DNA of 9,516 nucleotides from Sulfurimonas sp. (GTDB lineage Bacteria > Campylobacterota > Campylobacteria > Campylobacterales > Sulfurimonadaceae). Shown here in pieces: positions 1-7,502 of the stretch (positions are counted from its first letter, which is position 1; every line of letters begins with the position of its first letter). The notes under the pieces were generated by a model, which was not told the DNA's origin, did no database searches, and saw only the letters and a list, made by a program, of their open reading frames with translations. The stretch is taken from assembly GCA_022712845.1 (NCBI GenBank), contig JAFLJV010000064.1, forward strand, positions 1 to 9,516, read 5' to 3'. A program made the position numbers and the translations under genes.

Positions 1-819
1 CTTTCTACCAATAACAACTGTATCTTCACTTTTTAAAAGTTCTCTCTCACTTGCCCTAAGTAGATGTTGTTTTGATTTTAGATATTTATCTATAGTATAA
101 ATATTTGCTCTTTGATTTTGTGAATTTTTAAAATACGCAAATTCATCAATTGTTTTAATCTCTATTTTTTTTAGTAAACTCTCTCTATCTTCATCAAGAT
201 AATCAAAACTTTTTTTAATGCCATTTAAATATTTTTCTAAAAGAGGTGTTGCATAATTGTGTCTAAAAGAGTTTCTTTTAATATCTTCATTTAAGTTACT
301 CTCATCTTGAAAATATTTAATATTTCTAGTGTTTGAGAATTCAAGTAGCTCACTTTTATGCAAGTGCAAAAGAGGACGAATTAGTTGATAATTTTCTCTT
401 TGTTCAATACTTTTCATCCCAGCAAGCTCAACACAACCAGCACCTTTGCAAAACTGCATAAGCATCCACTCAAACCTATCTCCAAGATGATGAGCTGTTA
501 GAAGATTGTCATATTTATGTATAGAGACTAACTCTTTAAAGAAGTTATACCTTATCTCTCTTGCAGATGATTCAAAGTTTTTCTCAATCTTTTGAGCATT
601 GTGGATATGATATTTTAAACTGTTTTGAGACGCGAGTTCTTTTGCGTAAGCAACTTCTTCTTTACTTTGCTCTCTAATTCCATAATCAACAATAGCGATA
701 TCAAATTTTATACCATTTTCTTGTAAAATAAAAAATAGAGCTGTAGAGTCTACACCGCCAGAAAAAGCTAAAAGATTTTTTTTATCTTTTAATTTTGAAA
801 GAATATTATTTTCAAGCAT
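1..819 (-). CDS. tilS: tRNA(Ile)-lysidine synthetase, C-terminus cut by window edge
   Basis: TilS joins lysine to the wobble cytidine of the CAU-anticodon isoleucine tRNA, using ATP, so that it reads AUA codons; it acts in the cytoplasm. Seen: the frame opens at an ATG on the minus strand and stays open for 273 codons to the window edge, so the C-terminal part is missing. The PP-loop ATP-binding motif SGGVDS lies at residues 20-25, after a hydrophobic LLAF strand. A later TAHHLGDRFEWMLMQFCKGAG segment is the TilS second motif, but it carries GDRFEW where the textbook bacterial protein has DDQxET. RPLL and RNSFRH segments further on also fit the family. The start overlaps the rimO stop by 8 bases (ATGCTTGA), and the upstream Shine-Dalgarno is weak, so translation is probably coupled to rimO. 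Identity is confident; only the true end is unknown. Confidence 0.95.
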   Translation of the reverse strand, partial: MLENNILSKLKDKKNLLAFSGGVDSTALFFILQENGIKFDIAIVDYGIREQSKEEVAYAKELASQNSLKYHIHNAQKIEKNFESSAREIRYNFFKELVSIHKYDNLLTAHHLGDRFEWMLMQFCKGAGCVELAGMKSIEQRENYQLIRPLLHLHKSELLEFSNTRNIKYFQDESNLNEDIKRNSFRHNYATPLLEKYLNGIKKSFDYLDEDRESLLKKIEIKTIDEFAYFKNSQNQRANIYTIDKYLKSKQHLLRASERELLKSEDTVVIGRK

Positions 820-2125
820 TATCTACTGTAGTAGTTAAGATATTTCCAACTAGGTCTGTGATTTTTGCTTTATAAATTTTACCAAATTCTAAATCTTCAT
901 CTTTAGCTCTATCATTCACATAAATCTCACCATCAATTTCAGGTGCCCAGATAGTCTCTTTAGCACTTAGAAGGTACTCATGCTCATCACTCTCACCATC
1001 TATAACAATCTCAACCTCTTTGCCAATCTCGTCTCTAAGAGACTTCTCTAAACATTGTGAAGATATATCACCTAAAATATCTGCACGCTCGGCTATAACT
1101 TCTGAAGGTATTTTTTCACTCATATCAAAAGCAAGCGTTGTTTCTTCATCTGAGTATGAAAATACATTAATTCTATCAAATCCAAAAGATGAAGCAAATT
1201 CACACATCTCATCAAACATCTCCTCAGTTTCATTTGGATGACCAACTATAAAACTAGTACGTAAAAAAGAGTTAGGAAGGGACCTCATATAATTTAAAAG
1301 TTCTAAAGTTTTGCTTTTTCCAAAACCACGCTTCATCATAAGTAACATCTCATCGTTTATGTGTTGGATAGGCATATCAAAGTAGTTATGAAAAATTTTA
1401 CTTTTTGCTATATTTTTAAGAAGTGAAATAGTTGTTGTTGTAGGATAAAGATAAAGAATTCTTGCACTTTTTACACCCTCAATAAGCTCTATTCTTTGAA
1501 TAAGTAAACTTAGCCCGTCTTTGATATTTTGATCTCTTAAAAATGATGAGCTATCTTGAGAAACAAAAGAGAAATCATAATAACCTTTTTTTACTAAGCC
1601 CTCAACCTCTTTAGCGATAGAGTCAAGCCCTCTAGAATTTAGTTTGCCTTTAAATGATGGAATAGCACAAAAACTACACACTTGATTACAGCCTTCTGAG
1701 AGTTTGATATAAGCATGATAAGTTGAACCTGTTACAACACGCTCTGCTCCATCAATTAAAAATACTTCATCAGAAAAACGACTCTTTTTTTCTTGTAAAA
1801 GTTCATCTATCTTGTCATAATCACCAACACCAGTAAAGATATCAACCTCTGGCATTTGAGTAGCTAACTCCTCTTTATATCTCTCACTTAAACATCCAGC
1901 CATCACTAAAACAGAATCTTCTTTTCTAGCAGCATGAAGATTTAAAACTGTGTTTATAGATTCCTCTTTTGCAGCCTCGATAAATCCACATGTATTTACA
2001 ATAATCACATCAGCACTATCTGTTTCATCCGTTAACTCAAAGTTTTGAAGTTTCCCCATCATCACTTCTGTATCAACTAGATTTTTTGTACAGCCAAGAG
2101 AGACTATATGAAGTTTATTACCCAT
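812..2125 (-). CDS. rimO: Ribosomal protein S12 methylthiotransferase
   Basis: RimO is a radical-SAM enzyme that adds a methylthio group to a conserved aspartate of ribosomal protein S12, using two 4Fe-4S clusters. Seen, numbering from the ATG at 2125 (437 residues, usual for the family): the N-terminal UPF0004 domain has VSLGCTKNLVDTE with Cys12, plus Cys46 (VNTCGF) and Cys78 (MAGCLSER), which hold the auxiliary cluster. The radical-SAM triad CxxxCxxC is Cys146, Cys150 and Cys153 (SEGCNQVCSFC). The C-terminal TRAM domain has WAPEIDGEIYV, which separates RimO from MiaB. A GTG at 2134 would add three residues. The ATG at 2125 is preferred because the protein then begins right before the first conserved strand and AAGTGA sits 5 bases upstream as a weak ribosome site. 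It is the first gene of a minus-strand unit with tilS and is divergent from the FAD oxidoreductase. Confidence 0.95.
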   Translation of the reverse strand: MGNKLHIVSLGCTKNLVDTEVMMGKLQNFELTDETDSADVIIVNTCGFIEAAKEESINTVLNLHAARKEDSVLVMAGCLSERYKEELATQMPEVDIFTGVGDYDKIDELLQEKKSRFSDEVFLIDGAERVVTGSTYHAYIKLSEGCNQVCSFCAIPSFKGKLNSRGLDSIAKEVEGLVKKGYYDFSFVSQDSSSFLRDQNIKDGLSLLIQRIELIEGVKSARILYLYPTTTTISLLKNIAKSKIFHNYFDMPIQHINDEMLLMMKRGFGKSKTLELLNYMRSLPNSFLRTSFIVGHPNETEEMFDEMCEFASSFGFDRINVFSYSDEETTLAFDMSEKIPSEVIAERADILGDISSQCLEKSLRDEIGKEVEIVIDGESDEHEYLLSAKETIWAPEIDGEIYVNDRAKDEDLEFGKIYKAKITDLVGNILTTTVDNA

Positions 2126-2149
2126 TATTATCACTTATATTTTTTTGAC

Positions 2150-2155
2150 ATTATA
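2150..2155 (-). promoter_or_regulatory. Predicted -10 box for rimO-tilS
   Basis: Read on the minus strand this is a perfect TATAAT. Transcription would start near 2143, giving a leader of about 18 bases before the rimO ATG at 2125. No clear -35 is seen; where one would be expected the sequence is already inside the divergent oxidoreductase gene. Promoters of the main sigma factor in Campylobacterota often depend on the -10 box with little -35, so this is plausible. It forms one arm of a 15-bp palindrome with the opposing -10 box. Confidence 0.55.
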
Positions 2156-2158
2156 CAG

Positions 2159-2164
2159 TATAAT
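2159..2164 (+). promoter_or_regulatory. Predicted -10 box for FAD oxidoreductase, leaderless start
   Basis: A perfect TATAAT ends six bases before the ATG at 2171. With normal spacing, transcription would start at or within a base or two of that ATG, so the mRNA would have no leader. No purine-rich ribosome site precedes the ATG (the preceding bases are TGCTTC), which agrees. The nearby TTGACA at 2145-2150 is only 8 bases from this box and cannot be its -35. Confidence 0.55.
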
Positions 2165-2170
2165 TGCTTC

Positions 2171-3313
2171 ATGAAAATATATGACATCTTAATTCTTGGA
2201 GCAGGGGCAAGTGGACTTATGTTTGCTTCTCATCTTAATAAAAAATTTAGTGTAGCGATGGTTGATACAAATGCTAAAGTTGCACAAAAATTAAAAATTT
2301 CTGGTGGTGGTAAGTGTAATATTACAAATGTATATGTAAGTGAGCATAATTATGATGGAGATAGTGATTTTATAGCTTACTCACTTGATAATTTTACAAA
2401 AGATGATTTGTTGGATTATCTTGAGTTAAATGGAGTTAAGCCTGTTATTCGTAAAGATAGATATTACTTTTGTAAAGACTCTTCAGATGAAATTATAAAT
2501 ATACTCAAAAGAAATACACAACATGTAGATATGCTTTTAAATAGAGATATTTTAAGTGTAGAGAAAAAAAATGATATTTTTGAAGTAAAAACTTCAAAAG
2601 GAATTTTAAAAACAAAAAAACTAATAGTAGCAACTGGGGGTAAAAGTTTTTCAAATCTTGGTGCGAGTGATATAGGACTGCAAATTGCAAAAAGTTTTGA
2701 TATAAAAGTAAAAGAGTTTACTCCTGCACTTGTTGGTTTGACTGTTCAAAAAGAGCAGTTTTGGATGAGAGAACTTAGTGGATTAAGTTGCTGGGTTGAG
2801 ATAAAAGTTGATGGTAAAGTTTTAAAAGAAGATATGTTATTTGCTCATAAAGGGATAAGTGGACCTTGTGTATTGTCTGTCTCACTTTATTGGAAAAAAG
2901 GAAAAATCTCTATAGATTTCTTGCCAGATAGTAATATTTTAGAATTAAGTGAGGGTAGTAAAAAACTTGTAAGTTCTGTAATACCTCTACCAAAAAGACT
3001 CTCAAAAGAGATATTAAAAGCTTTAGGTGCAGATGATATAGAGTGTAAAAAACTAACTAAAGAACAAAAAGAAAATTTATCAAAGATTCACAATTATGAA
3101 TTTGCACCAGCTGGTAATTTTGGATTTTTTAAGGCTGAGGTTTGTTGTGGTGGAGTTTTAAGTGATGAGTTGAATTTTGCAACACTAGAGTCTTTAGAAG
3201 TAGAAAATTTATATTTTATAGGTGAAGTGGTAGATGTAACAGGAGAACTTGGAGGTTATAATTTTCAATGGGCATTTTCAAGTGCTGTAACATGTGCAAG
3301 AGCAATTATATGA
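2171..3313 (+). CDS. NAD(P)/FAD-dependent oxidoreductase, YhiN/HI0933 (BaiN-like) family
   Basis: A 380-residue flavoprotein of the HI0933 family. The physiological substrate of these proteins is mostly unknown; the Clostridium member BaiN reduces bile-acid intermediates, but there is no reason to assume that here. Seen: an N-terminal dinucleotide-binding GxGxxG (Gly10, Gly12, Gly15 in ILGAGASGL), then the family signature ISGGGKCNITN at about residues 43-53, a second FAD-contacting ATGG at 154-157, and the C-terminal FIGEVVDVTGELGGYNFQWA block at 349-368, which closes the FAD site. No signal peptide is present, so it is cytosolic. The frame is open further upstream to 2108, but those 21 codons overlap rimO and its promoter, and homology begins only at MKIYDILILGAG, so 2171 is taken as the start. 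It is probably expressed alone: a dyad and 86 bases separate it from the next gene. Confidence 0.9.
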   Translation: MKIYDILILGAGASGLMFASHLNKKFSVAMVDTNAKVAQKLKISGGGKCNITNVYVSEHNYDGDSDFIAYSLDNFTKDDLLDYLELNGVKPVIRKDRYYFCKDSSDEIINILKRNTQHVDMLLNRDILSVEKKNDIFEVKTSKGILKTKKLIVATGGKSFSNLGASDIGLQIAKSFDIKVKEFTPALVGLTVQKEQFWMRELSGLSCWVEIKVDGKVLKEDMLFAHKGISGPCVLSVSLYWKKGKISIDFLPDSNILELSEGSKKLVSSVIPLPKRLSKEILKALGADDIECKKLTKEQKENLSKIHNYEFAPAGNFGFFKAEVCCGGVLSDELNFATLESLEVENLYFIGEVVDVTGELGGYNFQWAFSSAVTCARAII

Positions 3314-3318
3314 TAATA

Positions 3319-3355
3319 TATTAAAAGTGTGAAGTGACACTTGAAACTTTTAATA
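3319..3355. repeat. Dyad with two competing hairpins between oxidoreductase and MerR-like gene
   Basis: Outer arms TATTAAAAGT (3319-3328) and ACTTTTAATA (3346-3355) pair perfectly over 10 bp. Inside, AAGTGT (3325-3330) pairs with ACACTT (3337-3342). The two hairpins share bases 3325-3328, so they exclude each other in RNA. It could be a weak terminator for the oxidoreductase or an operator for the downstream regulator. The stem is AT-rich and no clean T-run follows the outer arm, so terminator function is doubtful. Confidence 0.5.
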
Positions 3356-3369
3356 AAATAGGGCATACT
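3341..3369 (+). promoter_or_regulatory. Candidate promoter of the MerR-LplT/Aas-hydrolase unit
   Basis: TTGAAA at 3341-3346 and CATACT at 3364-3369 are 17 bases apart, an acceptable -35/-10 pair with a start near 3376 and a leader of about 24 bases carrying the AGGGG ribosome site of the next gene. TAAAAT at 3372-3377 is an alternative -10. The -35 lies within the dyad at 3319-3355, so a protein bound there would affect this promoter. Low confidence, because AT-rich DNA gives such matches often. Confidence 0.3.
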
Positions 3370-3399
3370 TCTAAAATAAAAAAATATTTAGGGGTAATT

Positions 3400-4050
3400 A
3401 TGTCTATAAAAATGGCTGAACTTATGAAACAAACGGGTGAGACTCGCTCAACTCTGCTTTTTTATGTAAAAGAGGGTCTGCTTCAAGAACCTATGAAACC
3501 AAAACCAAATGTACACCTTTATGCAGATGATTCTATAGAGCGTGTTCGTATGATTAAAACTCTGCAAAATCAACTACATTATACTATCACACAAATCAAA
3601 CAAGTTTTTGATGACAACTCTTTTGATTTTAGTAACGGAGTGGATGTATTACTGCAAAAACTCGATGTTTTTACTGGTGTTAAACAACATAATTTCAAAA
3701 CTATAGAAGATGCAGTGGAAATTTATGATTTAACTGAGTGGAGTATAGATTATTACATAAAAGAGGGTATTGTTGAGATTCATAATGGTTATTTTAATGA
3801 TAGCAGTTGGAAAACACTTAAAATATTAAGTGATCTTAAAAGTTCTTCTAAAAGTAGAGAATTACTACTCTCTTATGTAAAAGCTGCAAAAGAGTTGGCT
3901 GTATTGGAAATTGACTTGGGTAGTGAGTTAGTTCAAGATGATGATACAAATCAAGCACAAGAAATTTTTTTAGATACTATTCTTACATTAAAACCATATA
4001 TTTTTAATTTTCAAACAAAACTTGAACATAAAAGGAGAACAGATGTCTAA
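3400..4050 (+). CDS. MerR-like transcriptional regulator with two tandem winged-helix-like units
   Basis: A 216-residue predicted DNA-binding regulator. Seen: residues 5-70 form a MerR-type winged helix (AELMKQTGETRSTLLFYVKEGLL, then a wing and ERVRMIKTLQNQ, then a TITQIKQVF helix). Residues 102-147 repeat the pattern: EDAVEIYDLTEWSIDYYIKEGIV, a short linker with a shortened wing, then SSWKTLKILSDL. The YxKEG core recurs at residues 22-26 and 119-123. The C-terminal part (about 150-216) is helical. There is no cysteine in the protein, so it is not a thiol-based metal or redox sensor like MerR, CueR or SoxR. The ATG at 3400 is chosen because AGGGG lies 5 bases upstream and the HTH begins at once; a GTG at 3334 has no ribosome site and lies in the dyad. 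The stop overlaps the next gene's start by 8 bases, so it probably controls the lipid genes downstream. The sensed ligand is not known. Confidence 0.8.
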   Translation: MSIKMAELMKQTGETRSTLLFYVKEGLLQEPMKPKPNVHLYADDSIERVRMIKTLQNQLHYTITQIKQVFDDNSFDFSNGVDVLLQKLDVFTGVKQHNFKTIEDAVEIYDLTEWSIDYYIKEGIVEIHNGYFNDSSWKTLKILSDLKSSSKSRELLLSYVKAAKELAVLEIDLGSELVQDDDTNQAQEIFLDTILTLKPYIFNFQTKLEHKRRTDV

Positions 4051-7000
4051 TTTAACTTCAAATATTTACAAAATCAGAGGATTTTTACCATATATAATAG
4101 TTGTATTTTTAAATGCTTTTACAGATTTAGGACATAAAATAATTATTCAAAATACTATTTTTAAAATATACGATGGTCAAACTCAAATAATTTTAACAGC
4201 TATAGTTAATGCACTTATTTTGATTCCTTTTATATTACTTTTTTCTCCATCAGGTTTTTTATCTGATAAGTTTAGTAAAAGTAAGGTTATGATTATTGCA
4301 GCTTGGGCAGCTGTAATTATTACACTTGGTATTACTTTGTCTTACTATTTAGGTGAATTTAAATTAGCTTTTTTCTTAACTTTAGTACTTGCTATTCAGT
4401 CTGCTATCTATTCTCCAGCTAAGTATGGATATATAAAAGAGTTAGTAGGAAATAAACACCTCACTTTAGGAAATGGGATAGTTCAAGCTGTTACAACTGT
4501 TGCCATTTTAGGTGGTATTTTTATCTACTCTGTCTTTTTTGAAGGTCTTTTAGCTGGAGAGACTTTTAGTACAAGTGAGGAGTTATTAAAAGCTATCGCA
4601 CCAATTGGCTGGGCTTTAGTTATAGGTTCTTTAGTTGAACTTTTTCTTGCATATAAACTTCCAAATACAAAGATAAATAGTGAGAAAAAATTTGATTTTA
4701 AAAAATACTATACAGGTAAATATCTAAAAAATAATATGAAAATTATTAGTGGCAATAGTATTATTTTTCATTCTATTATTGGTCTTTCACTATTTTGGTC
4801 TATCTCTCAGGTGGTTCTTGCAAGTTTTCCATCATATGCAAAAGAAGTACTTTTTATGCAAAATACTATAGCAGTTCAGGGAATGATGGCATTAGCTGGG
4901 GTTGGTATAGTTATTGGTTCTATCATTGTTGGAAAAATTTCTAAAAATTATATAGAAACAGGAAGTATCCCAGTAGGTGCTTTGGGTATAACTATAACAC
5001 TATTTTTTCTTCCAAATTTGACAAATCATATACTTATAGGTATAAATTTTTTGGTTTTTGGTTTTTTTGCAGCTTTTTTTATCGTACCTCTAAATGCACT
5101 TATTCAAATTAATGCAAAAGAGCATGAACTTGGTATCACTATAGCTGGTAATAATTTTGTACAAAATGTTTTTATGATTAGCTTTTTAGCTCTTACTGTT
5201 GTGCTTGCTATTTTTGGAGCAAGTGGAGTTGGTTTGTTTTACTTGATGTTTTTTATCTCAATCGTTGGAGCTATATATGTGATTAGATATATTCCACAGT
5301 CGATGATAATATTTTTAGTATCTTTTATTGTTTCACGCCGTTTTAAAGTTGATGCTTTAGGGTTTAACAATATTCCTCAAACTGGTGGTGTTCTTCTCTT
5401 GGGAAACCATATCTCATGGTTAGATTGGGCAATTATACAGATTACAATGCCTCGTCAAGTTCGTTTTGTAATGGAGAGAACCATATATGAGAAATGGTAT
5501 TTGAAATTTTTTCTAGATTTTTTTAAAGCTGTACCAATCTCAACTCGTGGAGTAAAAGAAGCTGCACAAAAAATTAGTGAGCTTTTAAATGATGGTGAAG
5601 TTGTTTGTCTTTTTCCTGAGGGGACTATTAGTCGTACAGGACAATTAAATGAGTTTAAAAAAGGTTTTGAATTTATGGCAAAAGATGCGAATGCTGTTAT
5701 AGTTCCTTTTTATCTTTGTGGTTTATGGGGAAGTAGATTTTCCCGTTCATCTTCAAAGTTTAAAGAGTCTAAAAAAAGTAAAAAGCGTGATATCGTTATC
5801 TCTTTTGCAAAGCCTATGGATATATCTAGTAATGCTGCTGATGTAAAGCAAAGAGTTTTTGAGTTATCTATGAGTTCATGGAAACACTTTACACAAAACT
5901 TTCCATCTATGCAAGAAGCTTGGGTAGATACTGCAAAGCGTTTGGGTTCTGAATTTTGTATGGCTGATTCAAAAGGTAAAGCTATCTCTTTTTCAAAAAC
6001 TTTAACAGGTACGATTTTATTCTCAAACTTTATACAAAAGAATCACGAACAAAACATAGGTATATTAATGCCAACAACAACAGCTGGAGCTATAGTAAAT
6101 ATGGCAACTCTAATGGCTGGCAAAACAGTTGTAAACCTTAACTATACAGCACCGATGAGTTCTTTAAAATCTTCAATAAACAAAGCAGATATAAAAACTA
6201 TCTATACAGCAAAACAGTTTATAAAAAAGCTAAAAGCAAAAGGGTTTGATACAGATGAACTTCTTAGTGGAAGTAATGTTGTCTATCTTGAAGAGTTAAA
6301 AGATGAGATATCAAAACCAAAAGCACTAATGACACTTCTTATGGTTAAGCTATTACCATCTTTTATAATTAAGAGTTTATTTATAAAAAAATCATCAAGT
6401 GAGGATGTTGCTGCAATACTTTTTAGTTCAGGTTCAGAAGGACAACCAAAGGGTGTAATGCTCACTCATAAAAACTTTATGGCAAATATCAGACAAGTTT
6501 CAGATGTTTTAAATATGCAAGATGAAGATGTACTTTTAGCATCATTACCATTGTTTCATGCATTTGGATTAACTGCTACAACTTGGTTACCTATGATAGA
6601 GGGTATTCCAATGGTTTGTCATCCAGACCCAACTGATGCGGTGGGAGTAGGAAAGGCTATTGCGAAGTATAGAGCAACTGTTATGTTTGGGACTTCAACT
6701 TTTTTAAGATTATATGCAAAAAATAGAAAAGTATATCCTTTAATGTTAGAGAGTCTTAGGCTTATTATTGCAGGTGCGGAGAAACTAAATCCTGAAGTTA
6801 GAAAAATGTTTAAAGAGAAGTTTCATAAAAATATATATGAGGGGTATGGAGTAACAGAATCTTCACCTGCTGCGAGTATAAATATACCAGATATTTTAAT
6901 AACAGATAATTTTACTATTCAAGTAGGAAGTAAAGAAGGAAGTATAGGTTTACCACTTCCTGGAACTGCTTTTAAAATAGTTGATCCAAACACTTTAAAA

Positions 7001-7501
7001 GAGTTAGATGTAGATGAAGATGGATTGATTTTGATAGGTGGACCACAAGTTATGAAAGGCTATCTAAAAGATGAGGAAAAAACTAACGAGGTTATGACAG
7101 AAATAGATGAACAGAGATGGTATAAAACTGGAGATAAAGGTCATATAGATGCTGATGGTTATCTTTACATAGTAGATAGATATTCTCGTTTTGCAAAACT
7201 TGGTGGAGAGATGGTCTCACTTGGAGCTATTGAAAGTGAGATTCAAGCATATATAAATAATCATGATGTGGAGATATTAAGTGTAAATTTACCAGATGAA
7301 AAAAAAGGTGAAAAAATTGTTTTACTGATTCAAGGATATGAAGATGCATCAACACTTAAAAAAGCTTTAGTTGATTCAGGGATGAACCCATTGACTATAC
7401 CTTCTGAGATATTTGAAGTCCAGAGTATTCCAAAACTTGGAAGTGGAAAAAGTGACTTTGCAGGTGCAAAAAAATTAGCTTTAGAATTAAGTGGAGAATA
7501 A
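4043..7501 (+). CDS. aas: LplT-PlsC-Aas fusion: lysophospholipid transporter, acyltransferase and acyl-ACP synthetase
   Basis: A 1152-residue inner-membrane protein that joins the E. coli LplT and Aas functions in one chain: it flips lysophospholipid inward, activates free fatty acid with ATP to acyl-ACP, and transfers the acyl group to the lysophospholipid. Seen: residues 1 to about 430 are an MFS-type hydrophobic region with the LplT-like SPAKYG at 124-129. From about 432 to 620 there is a PlsC domain with HX4D (His456, Asp461 in NHISWLD) and FPEGT at 524-528. From about 632 to the end there is an AMP-binding domain with phosphate loop SSGSEGQPK (795-803), YGVTE (935-939), TGD (1029-1031) and a likely catalytic lysine at 1136 in GSGKSDF. 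E. coli Aas alone is about 719 residues. The ATG at 4043 is preceded by a strong AAAGGAG 5 bases away; an upstream TTG at 4022 is ignored. The start overlaps the regulator's stop (ATGTCTAA) and the stop lies 1 base before the next gene. All three domains keep their key motifs. The gene symbol refers to the Aas part. Confidence 0.92.
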   Translation: MSNLTSNIYKIRGFLPYIIVVFLNAFTDLGHKIIIQNTIFKIYDGQTQIILTAIVNALILIPFILLFSPSGFLSDKFSKSKVMIIAAWAAVIITLGITLSYYLGEFKLAFFLTLVLAIQSAIYSPAKYGYIKELVGNKHLTLGNGIVQAVTTVAILGGIFIYSVFFEGLLAGETFSTSEELLKAIAPIGWALVIGSLVELFLAYKLPNTKINSEKKFDFKKYYTGKYLKNNMKIISGNSIIFHSIIGLSLFWSISQVVLASFPSYAKEVLFMQNTIAVQGMMALAGVGIVIGSIIVGKISKNYIETGSIPVGALGITITLFFLPNLTNHILIGINFLVFGFFAAFFIVPLNALIQINAKEHELGITIAGNNFVQNVFMISFLALTVVLAIFGASGVGLFYLMFFISIVGAIYVIRYIPQSMIIFLVSFIVSRRFKVDALGFNNIPQTGGVLLLGNHISWLDWAIIQITMPRQVRFVMERTIYEKWYLKFFLDFFKAVPISTRGVKEAAQKISELLNDGEVVCLFPEGTISRTGQLNEFKKGFEFMAKDANAVIVPFYLCGLWGSRFSRSSSKFKESKKSKKRDIVISFAKPMDISSNAADVKQRVFELSMSSWKHFTQNFPSMQEAWVDTAKRLGSEFCMADSKGKAISFSKTLTGTILFSNFIQKNHEQNIGILMPTTTAGAIVNMATLMAGKTVVNLNYTAPMSSLKSSINKADIKTIYTAKQFIKKLKAKGFDTDELLSGSNVVYLEELKDEISKPKALMTLLMVKLLPSFIIKSLFIKKSSSEDVAAILFSSGSEGQPKGVMLTHKNFMANIRQVSDVLNMQDEDVLLASLPLFHAFGLTATTWLPMIEGIPMVCHPDPTDAVGVGKAIAKYRATVMFGTSTFLRLYAKNRKVYPLMLESLRLIIAGAEKLNPEVRKMFKEKFHKNIYEGYGVTESSPAASINIPDILITDNFTIQVGSKEGSIGLPLPGTAFKIVDPNTLKELDVDEDGLILIGGPQVMKGYLKDEEKTNEVMTEIDEQRWYKTGDKGHIDADGYLYIVDRYSRFAKLGGEMVSLGAIESEIQAYINNHDVEILSVNLPDEKKGEKIVLLIQGYEDASTLKKALVDSGMNPLTIPSEIFEVQSIPKLGSGKSDFAGAKKLALELSGE

Positions 7502-7502
7502 A

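Noticed and set aside
823..834. Short dyad CTACT-GT-AGTAG just upstream of the tilS start
   Set aside because: Five-base arms within rimO coding sequence; too short to claim a control element over tilS.
1020..1241. Plus-strand 73-codon frame opposite rimO
   Set aside because: It lies entirely inside rimO, has no ribosome site or family features, and is Ser-rich as expected for an antisense shadow.
2145..2150. Perfect TTGACA as a -35 box for the oxidoreductase
   Set aside because: It is only 8 bases from the plus-strand TATAAT; 16-18 are needed. No suitable -10 lies 17 bases on, which would fall inside the coding region.
2505..2690. Minus-strand 61-codon frame opposite the oxidoreductase
   Set aside because: Low-complexity Leu/Phe/Tyr translation of AT-rich coding DNA on the other strand; no sign of a real gene.
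3334..3399. GTG start giving a 22-residue longer MerR-like protein
   Set aside because: No ribosome site precedes it and the extension matches nothing in the MerR fold; the ATG at 3400 has AGGGG upstream.
4022..4042. Upstream TTG start for the LplT-Aas fusion
   Set aside because: It would place the strong AAAGGAG ribosome site inside the gene; the ATG at 4043 has that site at the right distance.
6283..6465. Minus-strand 60-codon frame opposite the Aas domain
   Set aside because: It is the complement of the conserved AMP-binding phosphate loop and has no independent evidence.
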